From NCBI GenBank assembly GCA_902826305.1, contig CADEEH010000041.1, forward strand, positions 1 to 36,707: a stretch of DNA of 36,707 nucleotides. Direction: 5' to 3'. The notes below the pieces were generated by a model. The model worked only from the letters and a program-made list of their open reading frames with translations, did no database searches and was not told where the DNA came from. Both the position numbers and the translations under genes were made by a program. Of the stretch, positions 1 to 7,692 are shown piece after piece. The first letter of the stretch is position 1; every line of letters begins with the position of its first letter. The stretch is from an uncultured Burkholderiales bacterium. GTDB taxonomy: Bacteria > Pseudomonadota > Gammaproteobacteria > Burkholderiales > Burkholderiaceae_E.

Positions 1-272
1 GTCTGCAGGTACGGGATCCGGTTGGCGCTGGTGACCGGCACCAGCTCGAGCTTGACCCCCAGCTTGTCGGCGATCAGCGCGGCCATGTCGACATCGAGGC
101 CCTGCGGCTTGAGGTCCGTGCCGACGAAGCCGTAGGGCGGGAAGTCGGTGGGCACCGCGATCTTGATCGTCTGGGCCTTCTTGATCTCATCGAAGGCCTG
201 CTGGGCGAAGACCGGGAGGGCGGTCAGTGCCAGGGCGGCCATCGAGGCCAGCAGAGTGGAGCGACGTGTCAC
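1..272 (-). CDS. Amino-acid ABC transporter substrate-binding protein (family 3), N-terminal part only
   Basis: This is the first 90 codons of a periplasmic solute-binding protein of bacterial family 3, which feeds polar amino acids to an ABC importer. The start is a GTG at 272-270, 9 nt after a GGAG ribosome-binding site. The first 24 residues form a signal peptide (basic MTRRS, a hydrophobic Leu/Ala core, then a VFAQQ cleavage region). The mature part carries the family pattern IKIAVPTDFPPYGFVG followed by LKPQGLDVDMAALIADKLG, the usual first lobe. The gene runs off the left edge, so its partners and substrate are not visible. It is transcribed away from the AbrB-type gene to its right. The family assignment is firm; the amino acid transported is unknown. 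Confidence 0.88.
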   Translation of the reverse strand, partial: MTRRSTLLASMAALALTALPVFAQQAFDEIKKAQTIKIAVPTDFPPYGFVGTDLKPQGLDVDMAALIADKLGVKLELVPVTSANRIPYLQ

Positions 273-396
273 AGGAGAAATCTCCGCGGAGCGAGGGTTG
301 AGGAGGGTCACCGCAAGGTTCGTGCCGACGAGGTCGGCCATTGGGGTATGCGCAGAGTACCCGAACCGACCGGGGATAACATCGGCAGTTCGTGTG

Positions 397-1494
397 ATGG
401 CTGCAACCCGCGTTTCCTTCGTTTCGTTCCTGAAGACACTCGTGCTCGGACTGGCGGGGGCAGCGCTTTTCGTCTGGCTCGGCACCCCGTTGCCGTGGCT
501 GCTCGGCCCGCTGTTCCTGTGCGCGGGGCTGTCGATGGCCGGTGGCAAGGTCCATTGCCCCGCGGTGGCGCGCGATGCCGGCCAGTGGGTCATCGGCACC
601 GCGCTGGGGCTGTACTTCACGCCGGACGCGGTGGCCCGGCTCGCGACCCACGGCTGGTCGATCCTGCTCGGCATCGGCTGGGCCTACGCGATCGGGTTCT
701 CGATGAGCTGGGCGCTGATGCGCTGGGCGCGGGTCGATCCGCCGACCGCGTTCTTTGCCGGCGCGGTCGGTGGCGCCTCGGACATGGCGGTCAACGCCGA
801 GCACCACCGCGGCGACGTCGCCTCGGTCGCGGCCGCCCACAGCCTGCGCGTGATCCTGGTCGTGACCGTGATCCCGTTCACCTACCAGTGGCTCGATCTG
901 CACGGCCGCGACCTGTCCGTGCAGGCGGCCGCATCGGTGCACTACCCGGGCCTGCTGTGGTTCTCGGCGGTGACCTTCGCCGGCGCGTGGCTGATGCGCC
1001 GCTGGGGCGCGGCCAACGGCTGGGTGATCGGTCCGCTGCTGGTCGCGGCCGCGCTGACCGCGACCGGCCACGCGCCGAGCCAGCTGCCGGGGTGGCTGAT
1101 CGCCATCGGGCAGATGCTGATCGGGTTGTCGCTGGGCATCCGGTTCACGCCCGCGTTTTTCCAGCGTGCGCCGCGGCTGCTCGCGGTGATGGGGATCGGC
1201 ACCGTGATCGCGATGGTGCTGTCGGCCGGCTTCGGTCTGCTGCTGGCCCGGATCACCGGCTTCGCGCCGGAGACGATGGTGCTGGCGACATCACCGGGTG
1301 GCATCGCGGAGATGGCGCTGACCGCGAAGCTGCTGCAGCTCGGGGTGCCGGTGGTCACCGTGTTCCAGGTCACGCGGATGGTGACGATGGTGCTGACCGT
1401 GGGGGTGATCTATCGGTGGCTGGCGCGCAGGAACGGGTGGCAGGCGGCGGATTCATCGGCGCCGCATCGGCTGGTCGGGACCCGGTCCGAGTGA
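397..1494 (+). CDS. AbrB-family membrane protein (putative transporter)
   Basis: A 365-residue integral membrane protein of the AbrB family (Pfam AbrB, once named ammonia monooxygenase-like), not to be confused with the Bacillus DNA-binding AbrB. It shows two homologous halves of hydrophobic helices, each with the family motif: GTPLPWLLGPLF followed by GQWVIGTALGLYFTP in the first half, and GWVIGPLLVAAALT followed by GQMLIGLSLGIRFTP in the second. The segment ATSPGGIAEMALTAKLL near the C terminus is also typical. The reading frame is open further upstream, but sequence before 394 covers the divergent gene's leader and is not membrane-like, so ATG 397 (or GTG 394) is chosen; no strong ribosome-binding site is visible. 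Substrate unknown. Confidence 0.85.
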   Translation: MAATRVSFVSFLKTLVLGLAGAALFVWLGTPLPWLLGPLFLCAGLSMAGGKVHCPAVARDAGQWVIGTALGLYFTPDAVARLATHGWSILLGIGWAYAIGFSMSWALMRWARVDPPTAFFAGAVGGASDMAVNAEHHRGDVASVAAAHSLRVILVVTVIPFTYQWLDLHGRDLSVQAAASVHYPGLLWFSAVTFAGAWLMRRWGAANGWVIGPLLVAAALTATGHAPSQLPGWLIAIGQMLIGLSLGIRFTPAFFQRAPRLLAVMGIGTVIAMVLSAGFGLLLARITGFAPETMVLATSPGGIAEMALTAKLLQLGVPVVTVFQVTRMVTMVLTVGVIYRWLARRNGWQAADSSAPHRLVGTRSE

Positions 1495-1535
1495 CGCGGC
1501 CTGAAAGTGACGCAGCTCGAGTGACGCGGCCTTGA
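1488..1535. repeat. Short tandem repeat at the end of the AbrB-family gene
   Basis: A 15-bp unit, CGAGTGACGCGGCCT, occurs at 1488-1502 and again at 1518-1532, with a degenerate copy (AAGTGACGCAGCT) between them. The first copy includes the stop codon of the membrane-protein gene. It looks like a small slipped-strand duplication. Confidence 0.7.
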
Positions 1536-1541
1536 GTGAGC

Positions 1542-1556
1542 CGGCCGCTTCGGCCG
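1542..1556. terminator. Hairpin between convergent genes
   Basis: CGGCCG-CTT-CGGCCG forms a 6-bp GC stem between the plus-strand membrane-protein stop (1494) and the minus-strand asparaginase stop (1560). There is no T-run, so bidirectional terminator function is inferred from position and stem strength only. Confidence 0.4.
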
Positions 1557-1559
1557 CGC

Positions 1560-2045
1560 CTAGATCGCCTCGAACCGGCCCGCCTCGCGGTTCTTGCGCA
1601 CCTGGTCCCAGGGGAACACCGCGCCTTGCATCGCGATCCAGATGCCGGGGTCGAGCAGCCGGCACACGCCGATCGCGAAGCCGAGGTTGAACAGCGCATC
1701 CGAACCGCGCACGTCGTAAGGCACCATCGCGCCGGTCAGCACCACCGTCTTGCCGAGTGCCGCGGCGGCGATCACCGAAGCGGTCTCGACCATCGTGTCG
1801 GTGCCGTGCACGATCACGATCCGCGCTTCCGGCGCGGCGCGGCAGGCCTCGGTGACCCGCTGGCGGTGGCTGTCGGTCATGTCGAGGCTGTCGATCTGCA
1901 TCAGCGGCTGGATGCTGACCGGTCCGGCCATCCGGACCCGGGCGACGATCTCGGCCAGGTGGGTGCGATCGAAGTCGAGGTTGCCGGCGATTGCGTCGTA
2001 ACGTTTGTCGAAGGTGCCGCCGGTGGCGATCAGTCGAAGCGTCAT
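1560..2045 (-). CDS. Asparaginase-like protein, catalytic N-terminal domain only
   Basis: A 161-residue protein matching the N-terminal catalytic domain of bacterial L-asparaginases, which hydrolyse asparagine to aspartate and ammonia. The two active-site loops are present: ATGGTF at residues 7-12 (nucleophile Thr11) and HGTDTMVET at 80-88 (Thr82, Asp83). LTGAMVPYDVRGSDALFNLG and the terminal VRKNREAGRFE also align with the family. Classical enzymes have about 330 residues with a second substrate-closing domain; this one stops where the first domain ends, with no sign of a frameshift downstream. Short stand-alone forms are known in proteobacteria. Start ATG 2045 follows GGGGA at 8 nt. It is divergent from the patatin gene. 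Activity is likely but not certain. Confidence 0.82.
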   Translation of the reverse strand: MTLRLIATGGTFDKRYDAIAGNLDFDRTHLAEIVARVRMAGPVSIQPLMQIDSLDMTDSHRQRVTEACRAAPEARIVIVHGTDTMVETASVIAAAALGKTVVLTGAMVPYDVRGSDALFNLGFAIGVCRLLDPGIWIAMQGAVFPWDQVRKNREAGRFEAI

Positions 2046-2117
2046 GCGAGTCTTCCCCGACGGGACGTCCCGATACAATCCGGCACGTCGGCCGAAGGCG
2101 CCTCGACCTCGGGGCGC

Positions 2118-3053
2118 ATGCGGTACGAATCCCGTGGTCTGAAGTATCGCCGAATTGTGTTCGAACAGGTCGTATTCGCCGGGGGCGGCCACCGGTGCTG
2201 GTGGCAGGCGGGCTTCTGGGAGGTGGTCCGGCCGGCGCTCGACCTGAAACCGCGAGTGATCGCCGCGGTGTCGGCCGGTGCGGCCACCGCGTGCCTGCTG
2301 TACGCGAACGATTCGCGCACCGCGCTTGCCTACTATCGCGACCGGCTCGCCGGCAAGCCACGCAACCTGTATCCGGGCAACCTGTGGCGACGTGGCGCGC
2401 CGGTGTTCCCGCACCATGGCATCTATCGTGCGGCGCTGCGCGAGCTGATCGGTGGGGCCCGCTTCCGGCGGCTGATCGACGAGGCGCCCGAGATCCGGGT
2501 CGCGTTCGCACGGGTGCCGGGCTGGCTCGGGCCGCGCAGCGCGGTCGGGGTCGGCCTGCTGGCGTACAACCTGGAGAAGTACTGGCGCCGGCCTCTGCAT
2601 CCGACCTACGGCCGACGGCTCGGATTCAAGCGCGACGTCGCACGGGTGCAGGACTGCGCGACCGACGATGACCTGATCTCGCTGATCATCGCCTCGAGCT
2701 GCACACCGCCATTCACGCCGATCGAATATCGCGACGGCCGCGCGACGATGGACGGGGGCATGGTCGACAACGTGCCGGTCGACGTGGTCGATGCCGGCGG
2801 CGGCCCGACGCTGGTGCTGGTCACGCGACGTTATCCGGCGCATGCGCCGATGTTCGTGGTCGGCGGACGGGTCTACGTGCAGCCCTCGCGCAAGGTGCCG
2901 GTGGCCAACTGGGACTACACCGCGCCGGACAAATACGAACAGACCTTCGACCTCGGCCGCAGCGACGGCGAGGCCTTTCTGCACACGTTCGCGACGCGAC
3001 CGGAGTTCCGGGGCGCGGCGCAGGCAACGGGGGATACTTCGCAATCCGCATGA
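2118..3053 (+). CDS. Patatin-like phospholipase family protein
   Basis: A 311-residue patatin-fold hydrolase, a family that cleaves acyl esters of lipids using a Ser-Asp dyad. Visible elements are a glycine-rich oxyanion loop, FAGGGHRCWWQAGF (residues 20-33), a nucleophile elbow AVSAG with Ser52 (the first Gly of GxSxG is replaced by Ala), and the Asp motif MDGGMVDNVPV with Asp212. The order and spacing fit patatins. No signal peptide is seen, so it is probably cytoplasmic or membrane-associated. ATG 2118 was chosen because the downstream sequence leads directly into the fold; the open frame extends upstream across the divergent promoter region. The stop overlaps a possible ATGA start of the next gene, so the two are probably co-transcribed. 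Substrate unknown. Confidence 0.82.
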   Translation: MRYESRGLKYRRIVFEQVVFAGGGHRCWWQAGFWEVVRPALDLKPRVIAAVSAGAATACLLYANDSRTALAYYRDRLAGKPRNLYPGNLWRRGAPVFPHHGIYRAALRELIGGARFRRLIDEAPEIRVAFARVPGWLGPRSAVGVGLLAYNLEKYWRRPLHPTYGRRLGFKRDVARVQDCATDDDLISLIIASSCTPPFTPIEYRDGRATMDGGMVDNVPVDVVDAGGGPTLVLVTRRYPAHAPMFVVGGRVYVQPSRKVPVANWDYTAPDKYEQTFDLGRSDGEAFLHTFATRPEFRGAAQATGDTSQSA

Positions 3054-3085
3054 GCGGCAAACGATCCACGAGAGAGGACGGAGAC

Positions 3086-4021
3086 ATGGCGAGCAGCACG
3101 AAGACAACGAAGGCGGGCGCGAAGGACCTCACCCAGGCCGCGACCAGAACCGCCACCAAGGCCGCGACCAAGGCCGACACCACCAAGGCCGACACCAAGG
3201 CCGACAGGAAAGGCTCGACGAAGGCGGCCGCGAAGGGTGCAGCGAAGCCCCGGACCGCGGCTCGCGGTACGCCGGTCGCGTGGATCACCGGCGGGGCGAC
3301 CGGCATCGGCCTGGAGACCGCGCGCCAGCTCGGCCGTAGCGGTCACCGGGTCGTGATCTCCGGCCGGCGCGAGGCGGAACTGGCGAACGCGGTCAAGTCG
3401 CTCGTCGCCGATGGCATCGCCGCACGCGCCGTGCGCTGCGACGTGTCGGATGCGAAGGCGGTGGCGTCCGTCGTCGCCGGCATCCTGGAGCAGGAAGGCC
3501 GCCTCGACGCGCTGGTCTGCTCGGCCGGCACGAACCTGCCGAACCGCTGGTGGTCGAACCTGGACGCCGAAGGCTTCACCCGCGTGGTCGCGATCAACCT
3601 GAACGGGGTGGCCTATTGTGTCAGTGCCTGCCTGCCGGCGATGCGTGCGGCGGGCGGCGGCGCGATCGCGGTCGTGTCGTCGTGGGCCGGCTGGCGTTTC
3701 CTGCCCTTCACCGGCGCCGCGTACGGGTCGACCAAGATGGGACTGGCACCGCTCGTCGAGAGCATCAACGACCAGGAAGGACGGCACGGGATTCGTGCGA
3801 CGCTGGTCTGCCCGGGTGAGGTGGCCACGCCGATCCTGCGCTCGCGGCCGGTGCCGCCACCGGAGGCGGACATGGCACGAATGCTCAAGCCCGAGGATGT
3901 CGCCGGAGCGATCGCCTATGCGGTGCAGGCACCCGCCCATGTCTGCCTGAACGAGATCGTGATCAGCCCGACATGGAACCGGATCTACATCGGCGCCGAC
4001 GATCTGCAGCGGCGGCATTGA
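3086..4021 (+). CDS. SDR-family oxidoreductase with a Lys/Ala/Thr-rich N-terminal tail
   Basis: A short-chain dehydrogenase/reductase of 311 residues. The Rossmann motif TGGATGIG lies at 68-75, the second nucleotide-binding patch is LVCSAGTN, and the catalytic set is VSS with YGSTK (Tyr213, Lys217). Residues 1-60 are an added low-complexity tail of Lys, Ala, Thr and Asp (for example TKAATKADTTKADTKADRKG) that resembles histone-H1-like bacterial proteins and the tails of PhaF-type phasins. An ordinary SDR would start close to residue 62. Start ATG 3086 follows GAGAGGA at 7 nt. An upstream ATG at 3050, overlapping the patatin stop as ATGA, would add 12 residues. Substrate unknown; the tail suggests binding to DNA or another polyanion, which is inference. 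Confidence 0.85.
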   Translation: MASSTKTTKAGAKDLTQAATRTATKAATKADTTKADTKADRKGSTKAAAKGAAKPRTAARGTPVAWITGGATGIGLETARQLGRSGHRVVISGRREAELANAVKSLVADGIAARAVRCDVSDAKAVASVVAGILEQEGRLDALVCSAGTNLPNRWWSNLDAEGFTRVVAINLNGVAYCVSACLPAMRAAGGGAIAVVSSWAGWRFLPFTGAAYGSTKMGLAPLVESINDQEGRHGIRATLVCPGEVATPILRSRPVPPPEADMARMLKPEDVAGAIAYAVQAPAHVCLNEIVISPTWNRIYIGADDLQRRH

Positions 4022-4048
4022 GGGGCGGCGCGGGGCCCGGTGCCTCGC

Positions 4049-4663
4049 CTATCGATCGGTGAGGGCCAGCCGGGCCCCGAGCAGCGCGAAGGTCGCGGCG
4101 AAGCCGCGGCGAAGGTTCGCCTGGACCGCCGGCGAGTCGATGACCCGGCGCCGGAACATGTGGGCGGCCAGGCCGTAGGCGACGAACACAACAAACGTCA
4201 TCGCCATGAAGACCGCGCTCAGGACCAGCATCCCAGACAACACGTCGCCGGCGCCCGGATCGACGAACTGGGGCAGGAACGCGAGGAAGAAGATCGTCAG
4301 CTTCGGATTGAGGATGTTGAGCAGGAATCCCCGGCCGGCGACCTTCCACGCCGACAGCCGCGCCATCTCGGCCGTGACCGCGAACGCGGATCGGTCGCGC
4401 CAGGTCGCGACGGCGAGGTAGAGCAGGTACGACGCGCCGCCGAACTTCAGCAGCTGGAACGCGAGCGCGCTGGTGTGCATCACCGCGGCCAGGCCGACCA
4501 GCGTGGCGGCCAGGTGCGGCACGATGCCCGCGGTGCAGCCGAGACTCGCGAACAGGCTCGCCCGACGACCCCGGGCCAGTCCGGTGGAGACGGTGTAGAT
4601 GACGCCGGTGCCAGGGATCAGCACGACGATGAGCGAGGTCAGGAGGAATTCGGGACTGATCAT
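4049..4663 (-). CDS. LysE/RhtB-family amino-acid exporter
   Basis: A 204-residue inner-membrane exporter of the LysE/RhtB family, proton-driven pumps for amino acids or derivatives. The diagnostic N terminus is present: MISPEFLLTSLIVVLIPGTG, then GLARGRRASLFASLGCTAGI, followed by LKFGGASYLLYLAVATWR and FLLNILNPKLTIFFLAFLPQF. Six hydrophobic segments and the length match the family. The frame is open for 28 further codons upstream, but those are Arg-rich and unlike any LysE N terminus, so ATG 4663 is used. The gene converges on the SDR gene with 27 nt between stops. The exported substrate cannot be read from the sequence. Confidence 0.92.
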   Translation of the reverse strand: MISPEFLLTSLIVVLIPGTGVIYTVSTGLARGRRASLFASLGCTAGIVPHLAATLVGLAAVMHTSALAFQLLKFGGASYLLYLAVATWRDRSAFAVTAEMARLSAWKVAGRGFLLNILNPKLTIFFLAFLPQFVDPGAGDVLSGMLVLSAVFMAMTFVVFVAYGLAAHMFRRRVIDSPAVQANLRRGFAATFALLGARLALTDR

Positions 4664-4883
4664 GCGCGGGCTCCGGCGCCGGGGCGTGGTCCGCAGTGTG
4701 CCGCGCGCGAGCCGGCCTGTCGCCGCAGAGGCTCGGTGCAACGGCATTCAAGACGCGCGGCCACCGGACGTGATCCACTGATGTCCCGAAGGCGGGTCGC
4801 CGCGGTCACGAACGGGTCGATCGCCGCTGGTCGATGGCCCCGGGTCCCGCAGCACCGGTCATCCTTTCCCGAGTGAGGCATCG

Positions 4884-5615
4884 ATGAGTTTCTGGCACGA
4901 CCCGGGCATCTGGCAGCGATTTCCGACCCTGGCCGCGGTGGCGGCCGACGTGGCCGACGTGGATCGGATGGGCGCGGTGTGTGAACCCGTGGCGAGGCAT
5001 CTGCAGGTGGCCTCGGATCGCCTGGCCCTCGCGGACGGTGATGACGGCGCCGAGGGAAGATGGCCGGAGATCCAGGCCTGGCGCCGGGTGTTCTCGCAGC
5101 TCGGCCTGAAACCCACCCAGGTGCGATGTGCGGCCGAGGCGCTGCTGCGCCGACTGCGCAAGGAGGGCTCCCTGCCGACGCTTCATCCGCTGATCGACCT
5201 GTGCAACGCGCTGTCGGTCCGGTTCGCGGTGCCGGTGGCGGTGTTCGATGCCGACCGGGTCGCCTGGCCGCTGGTCGTCCGCGAGGCGGACGGCAGCGAA
5301 CATCACGAGAGTTTCAGCGGCGCGTCCGAATCGCCGGAGCGCGGCGAGATCATCTTCGCCGATGCACAAGGCCACGCCCATGCGCGGCGCTGGGCCCACC
5401 GGCAGAGCCGCAAGTCCGGCGTGACCGCGGCCACGCGGCGTGTGCTGGTCGTGGCCGAGGCGCACCATGCCGGTGGAGCGGACGGCATCGATGCGCTGCA
5501 GGCACTGCTCGCCGAAGATCTGGTGTCCACTGGCGCACGCGTGCTCGCCGCGCGTCGCCTGACGAGTCAGTCGCCGCGGTTCGATCTGCAGCGGACTTCG
5601 TCAGGCGCCGTGTGA
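4884..5615 (+). CDS. Stand-alone B3/B4 (tRNA-synthetase editing-type) domain protein
   Basis: A 243-residue protein whose middle and C-terminal part match the B3/B4 domain of bacterial phenylalanyl-tRNA synthetase beta chains, where the fold edits mischarged Tyr-tRNA. The best segment is WRRVFSQLGLKPTQVRCAAE (about residues 66-85), then LLRRLRKEGSLPTLHPLIDL and CNALSVRFAVPVAVFD, then GEIIFADAQGHAHARRW. There is no synthetase core, anticodon-binding or B5 domain. Free-standing B3/B4 proteins are common and are suspected of trans-editing or nucleic-acid binding, but their role is not settled. Start ATG 4884 follows GTGAGG. The 3' end overlaps the convergent AraC gene by 15 nt. Confidence 0.8.
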   Translation: MSFWHDPGIWQRFPTLAAVAADVADVDRMGAVCEPVARHLQVASDRLALADGDDGAEGRWPEIQAWRRVFSQLGLKPTQVRCAAEALLRRLRKEGSLPTLHPLIDLCNALSVRFAVPVAVFDADRVAWPLVVREADGSEHHESFSGASESPERGEIIFADAQGHAHARRWAHRQSRKSGVTAATRRVLVVAEAHHAGGADGIDALQALLAEDLVSTGARVLAARRLTSQSPRFDLQRTSSGAV

Positions 5616-6434
5616 CGCGCGCTGCCAGGCGCCCGGCGTGAAGCCGAGCCGGCTGACGAAGGCGCGTGTCATGTGTGCCTGGTCGGCGAACCCGCTCCAG
5701 GCGGCGACGGCCACCAGCGGGTCGCCGCGCAGGATCAGCGCGCGTGCGTGTTCGACGCGGCGTTGCATCAGCCAGGTGTAGGGCGGCAGGCCGAACGTGC
5801 GTGCGAAGCGGCGGACGAGCTGGTAACGGCTCGTGCCGACCAGCCGCGCCAGCTCATCGAGCGACGGGGGCTCGACGATCCGGTCGGCCAGGCATTCCAT
5901 CGCGCGCCGCACGTCGATCGACGGGGTGCTGTCGATCGGCGCACGGGCGTGGCGGCTCGCGAGCAATCCGCAGGTGAATGCCAGTGCCTCGTCCCAGGCG
6001 AGATCGTCCTCGTCCTTGTCCCCGGCCGGGGGCGAGGCCCGGCCCAGGCGCACGAACAGCCTGTCGACCGCGTGCCGAAGCGCTTCGTCCTCGATCACCG
6101 GACGGGTGATCTCGACTTGAGCCGAGTGGTCGTCCGGCGCCGCGATCGCTGCATGCAGCACCGCGGGCTCGATGTGGACCATCCGCCAGCGACGCGGCAG
6201 GCCCGCCAGCGGAGAGCCGTCGTGCACCTCGCCGGGATTGGTGGTGATCAGCTGCCCGGCACGTGATTCGACCGTGCCGCGCCCGCTGGCCGAGACCTGT
6301 CCGCCGCGATCCATCACGCCGAAGCCGAACGTGGCGTGGGCGTGTCGCGGGAAGCTGCGTGAACTGTCGATCAGCGTCAGGTAGACGCCAGGGACCGGCG
6401 CGGCGCGAACCCAGCTCGTGTGGGTGTCGGTCAG
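5601..6434 (-). CDS. AraC-family transcriptional regulator with apparent CTG start
   Basis: A 277-residue AraC/XylS-type activator. The C-terminal half has both helix-turn-helix units: PPSLDELARLVGTSRYQLVR then FGLPPYTWLMQRRVEHAR with the second recognition region VAAWSGFADQAHMTRAF and ending LGFTPGAW. The N-terminal half is a cupin-like ligand domain, with HAHATFGFGV and AGQLITTNPGEVHDG. The conserved HAHATFGFGV lies before the first ATG (6314) or GTG (6317), so a real start must be upstream. The only candidate in the open frame is CTG 6434-6432, 8 nt after GGAG and overlapping the stop of the upstream gene as CTGA. It is the last gene of a minus-strand run. The effector is unknown. Confidence 0.85.
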   Translation of the reverse strand: MTDTHTSWVRAAPVPGVYLTLIDSSRSFPRHAHATFGFGVMDRGGQVSASGRGTVESRAGQLITTNPGEVHDGSPLAGLPRRWRMVHIEPAVLHAAIAAPDDHSAQVEITRPVIEDEALRHAVDRLFVRLGRASPPAGDKDEDDLAWDEALAFTCGLLASRHARAPIDSTPSIDVRRAMECLADRIVEPPSLDELARLVGTSRYQLVRRFARTFGLPPYTWLMQRRVEHARALILRGDPLVAVAAWSGFADQAHMTRAFVSRLGFTPGAWQRASHGA

Positions 6435-7669
6435 CGGACCATCTCCGGCACGCTGCGTTCGATCAGCGTGCGCCAGGCGAGGTCGTTGGCGGGCCAGTCG
6501 CGTTCACTCTGGTCGGCGAGCTGCCGCAGGATCTGCGCCAGGTGCCAGGTGGGCGGCCGGCCGAAGGCGGCCGGGGCTTCGCGCCACAGCCGCCGGATCA
6601 CGTTGTCGCCGACCGCGAAGCGCTGGGCGAGGGCCTCGATCACCGCGCGGTCCTGCCCGGCGTCGATCGCGCGCCGGAGCACGCCGTTCCAGTGCAGGTG
6701 GTGGATGCTGTCCGGGCGCGCGGCGACCACACGCAGGTCGAACAGCGGCGCATCGGGACGGAACACACTCGGTTCACGTGCCTCGAGGTCGTCCTCGTCG
6801 TCCTCGGTGGTCAGCGGAAGGAATGCCGCCTCCAGCGGTACCAGCGCCTCGGCGAAGTAACTGGCGAAACCCGGCAGCCGGCCCAGCACGTGGGCCCGGG
6901 TCGCGGCGTGCCGGCGGTCGAGCTGCAGCCAGTTGTAGCAGCCGAGATGCCGGCCGATGCCGGCGCGTTCGAGCTTGGCCAGCGTCGTCGGCTCCAGGCA
7001 GGCCTCGATCATGCCGGCGACCCGCGTGTCGACCGCATCCTCGCGCAGGTCGACCGAGCGCAGCGCGCGGCCGTAGAAGTTGACGTCGATGATCTCGTCG
7101 CGCAACGCCTGGCGCAACGAGGCCAGGAAGTCGGGGTAACGGCTGGCGCGGTCGAACAGGCTGGTGCCGACCGCGGGCTCCAGGCAGTGCTCGATGTCCA
7201 GGTGTTTGTTCCAGTCCGCGCGGCGCCGGTCGAGCACCGTCAGCATGTCCTCGGCCAGCGCGGCGAACAACACGTCGAGTGCCCGGTCGTGGACCGCTTC
7301 GTCGCGCGGCGCCGGGGTCTCGAGGGTGTTGCCCAGCACGTCGAGCAGCAGCTTCAGCGTCCGGTCGGCCAGCAGCGCACGGAAGTCGTAGACATGCCGG
7401 GACGCGTCCACGCCGATGAAGCGCACGTTCAGGCCCCAGGCACGGACCAGCTGCGCGAAGATCGGATTGGCCATCAGGCTGAGCCGCGACGCGAGCGGCA
7501 GCAGCACGACGAACAGCTTCCACTCCGAGGACGGATTGCGCCAGATCAGCGCGCGCGGGCTGTCGATGTAGCGGCCGGCGAGATGGGCGAGTTCGGGGCC
7601 GACCACCCCGGCGTCACGCAACTCGGCATCGACCGGATAGCCGTCGACGCGAAGCGCGTGGAAATCCAA
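6431..7669 (-). CDS. Protein of unknown function, 412 aa
   Basis: I do not recognise this protein. It is a soluble-looking, 412-residue sequence with a hydrophobic stretch near residues 52-66 (LFVVLLPLASRLSLM) too short and mixed to call a membrane helix with confidence, a Trp-containing patch (ALIWRNPSSEWKLF), an acidic cluster TEDDEDDLEAREP in the C-terminal third, and SIHHLHWNGVLRRAID near residue 330. No signal peptide, P-loop or helix-turn-helix is evident. Codon use and GC match the neighbours, and it is tightly packed in a run with the 58-aa membrane protein upstream and the AraC gene downstream (4-nt overlap), so it is surely a gene. The start is uncertain: TTG 7669 is the longest standard option, with no clear ribosome-binding site. 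Confidence 0.75.
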   Translation of the reverse strand: MDFHALRVDGYPVDAELRDAGVVGPELAHLAGRYIDSPRALIWRNPSSEWKLFVVLLPLASRLSLMANPIFAQLVRAWGLNVRFIGVDASRHVYDFRALLADRTLKLLLDVLGNTLETPAPRDEAVHDRALDVLFAALAEDMLTVLDRRRADWNKHLDIEHCLEPAVGTSLFDRASRYPDFLASLRQALRDEIIDVNFYGRALRSVDLREDAVDTRVAGMIEACLEPTTLAKLERAGIGRHLGCYNWLQLDRRHAATRAHVLGRLPGFASYFAEALVPLEAAFLPLTTEDDEDDLEAREPSVFRPDAPLFDLRVVAARPDSIHHLHWNGVLRRAIDAGQDRAVIEALAQRFAVGDNVIRRLWREAPAAFGRPPTWHLAQILRQLADQSERDWPANDLAWRTLIERSVPEMVR

Positions 7670-7692
7670 GGGGGTGCGGCCGCGGGTGCGGC

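Noticed and set aside
187-1071. Long minus-strand open frame under the AbrB-type gene
   Set aside because: It is a GC-rich shadow frame: Arg/Gly/His-rich and with no domain, opposite a clear membrane protein.
6770-6785. TTCACGTG half-match to parS within the 412-aa gene
   Set aside because: The second half departs from the consensus at most positions.
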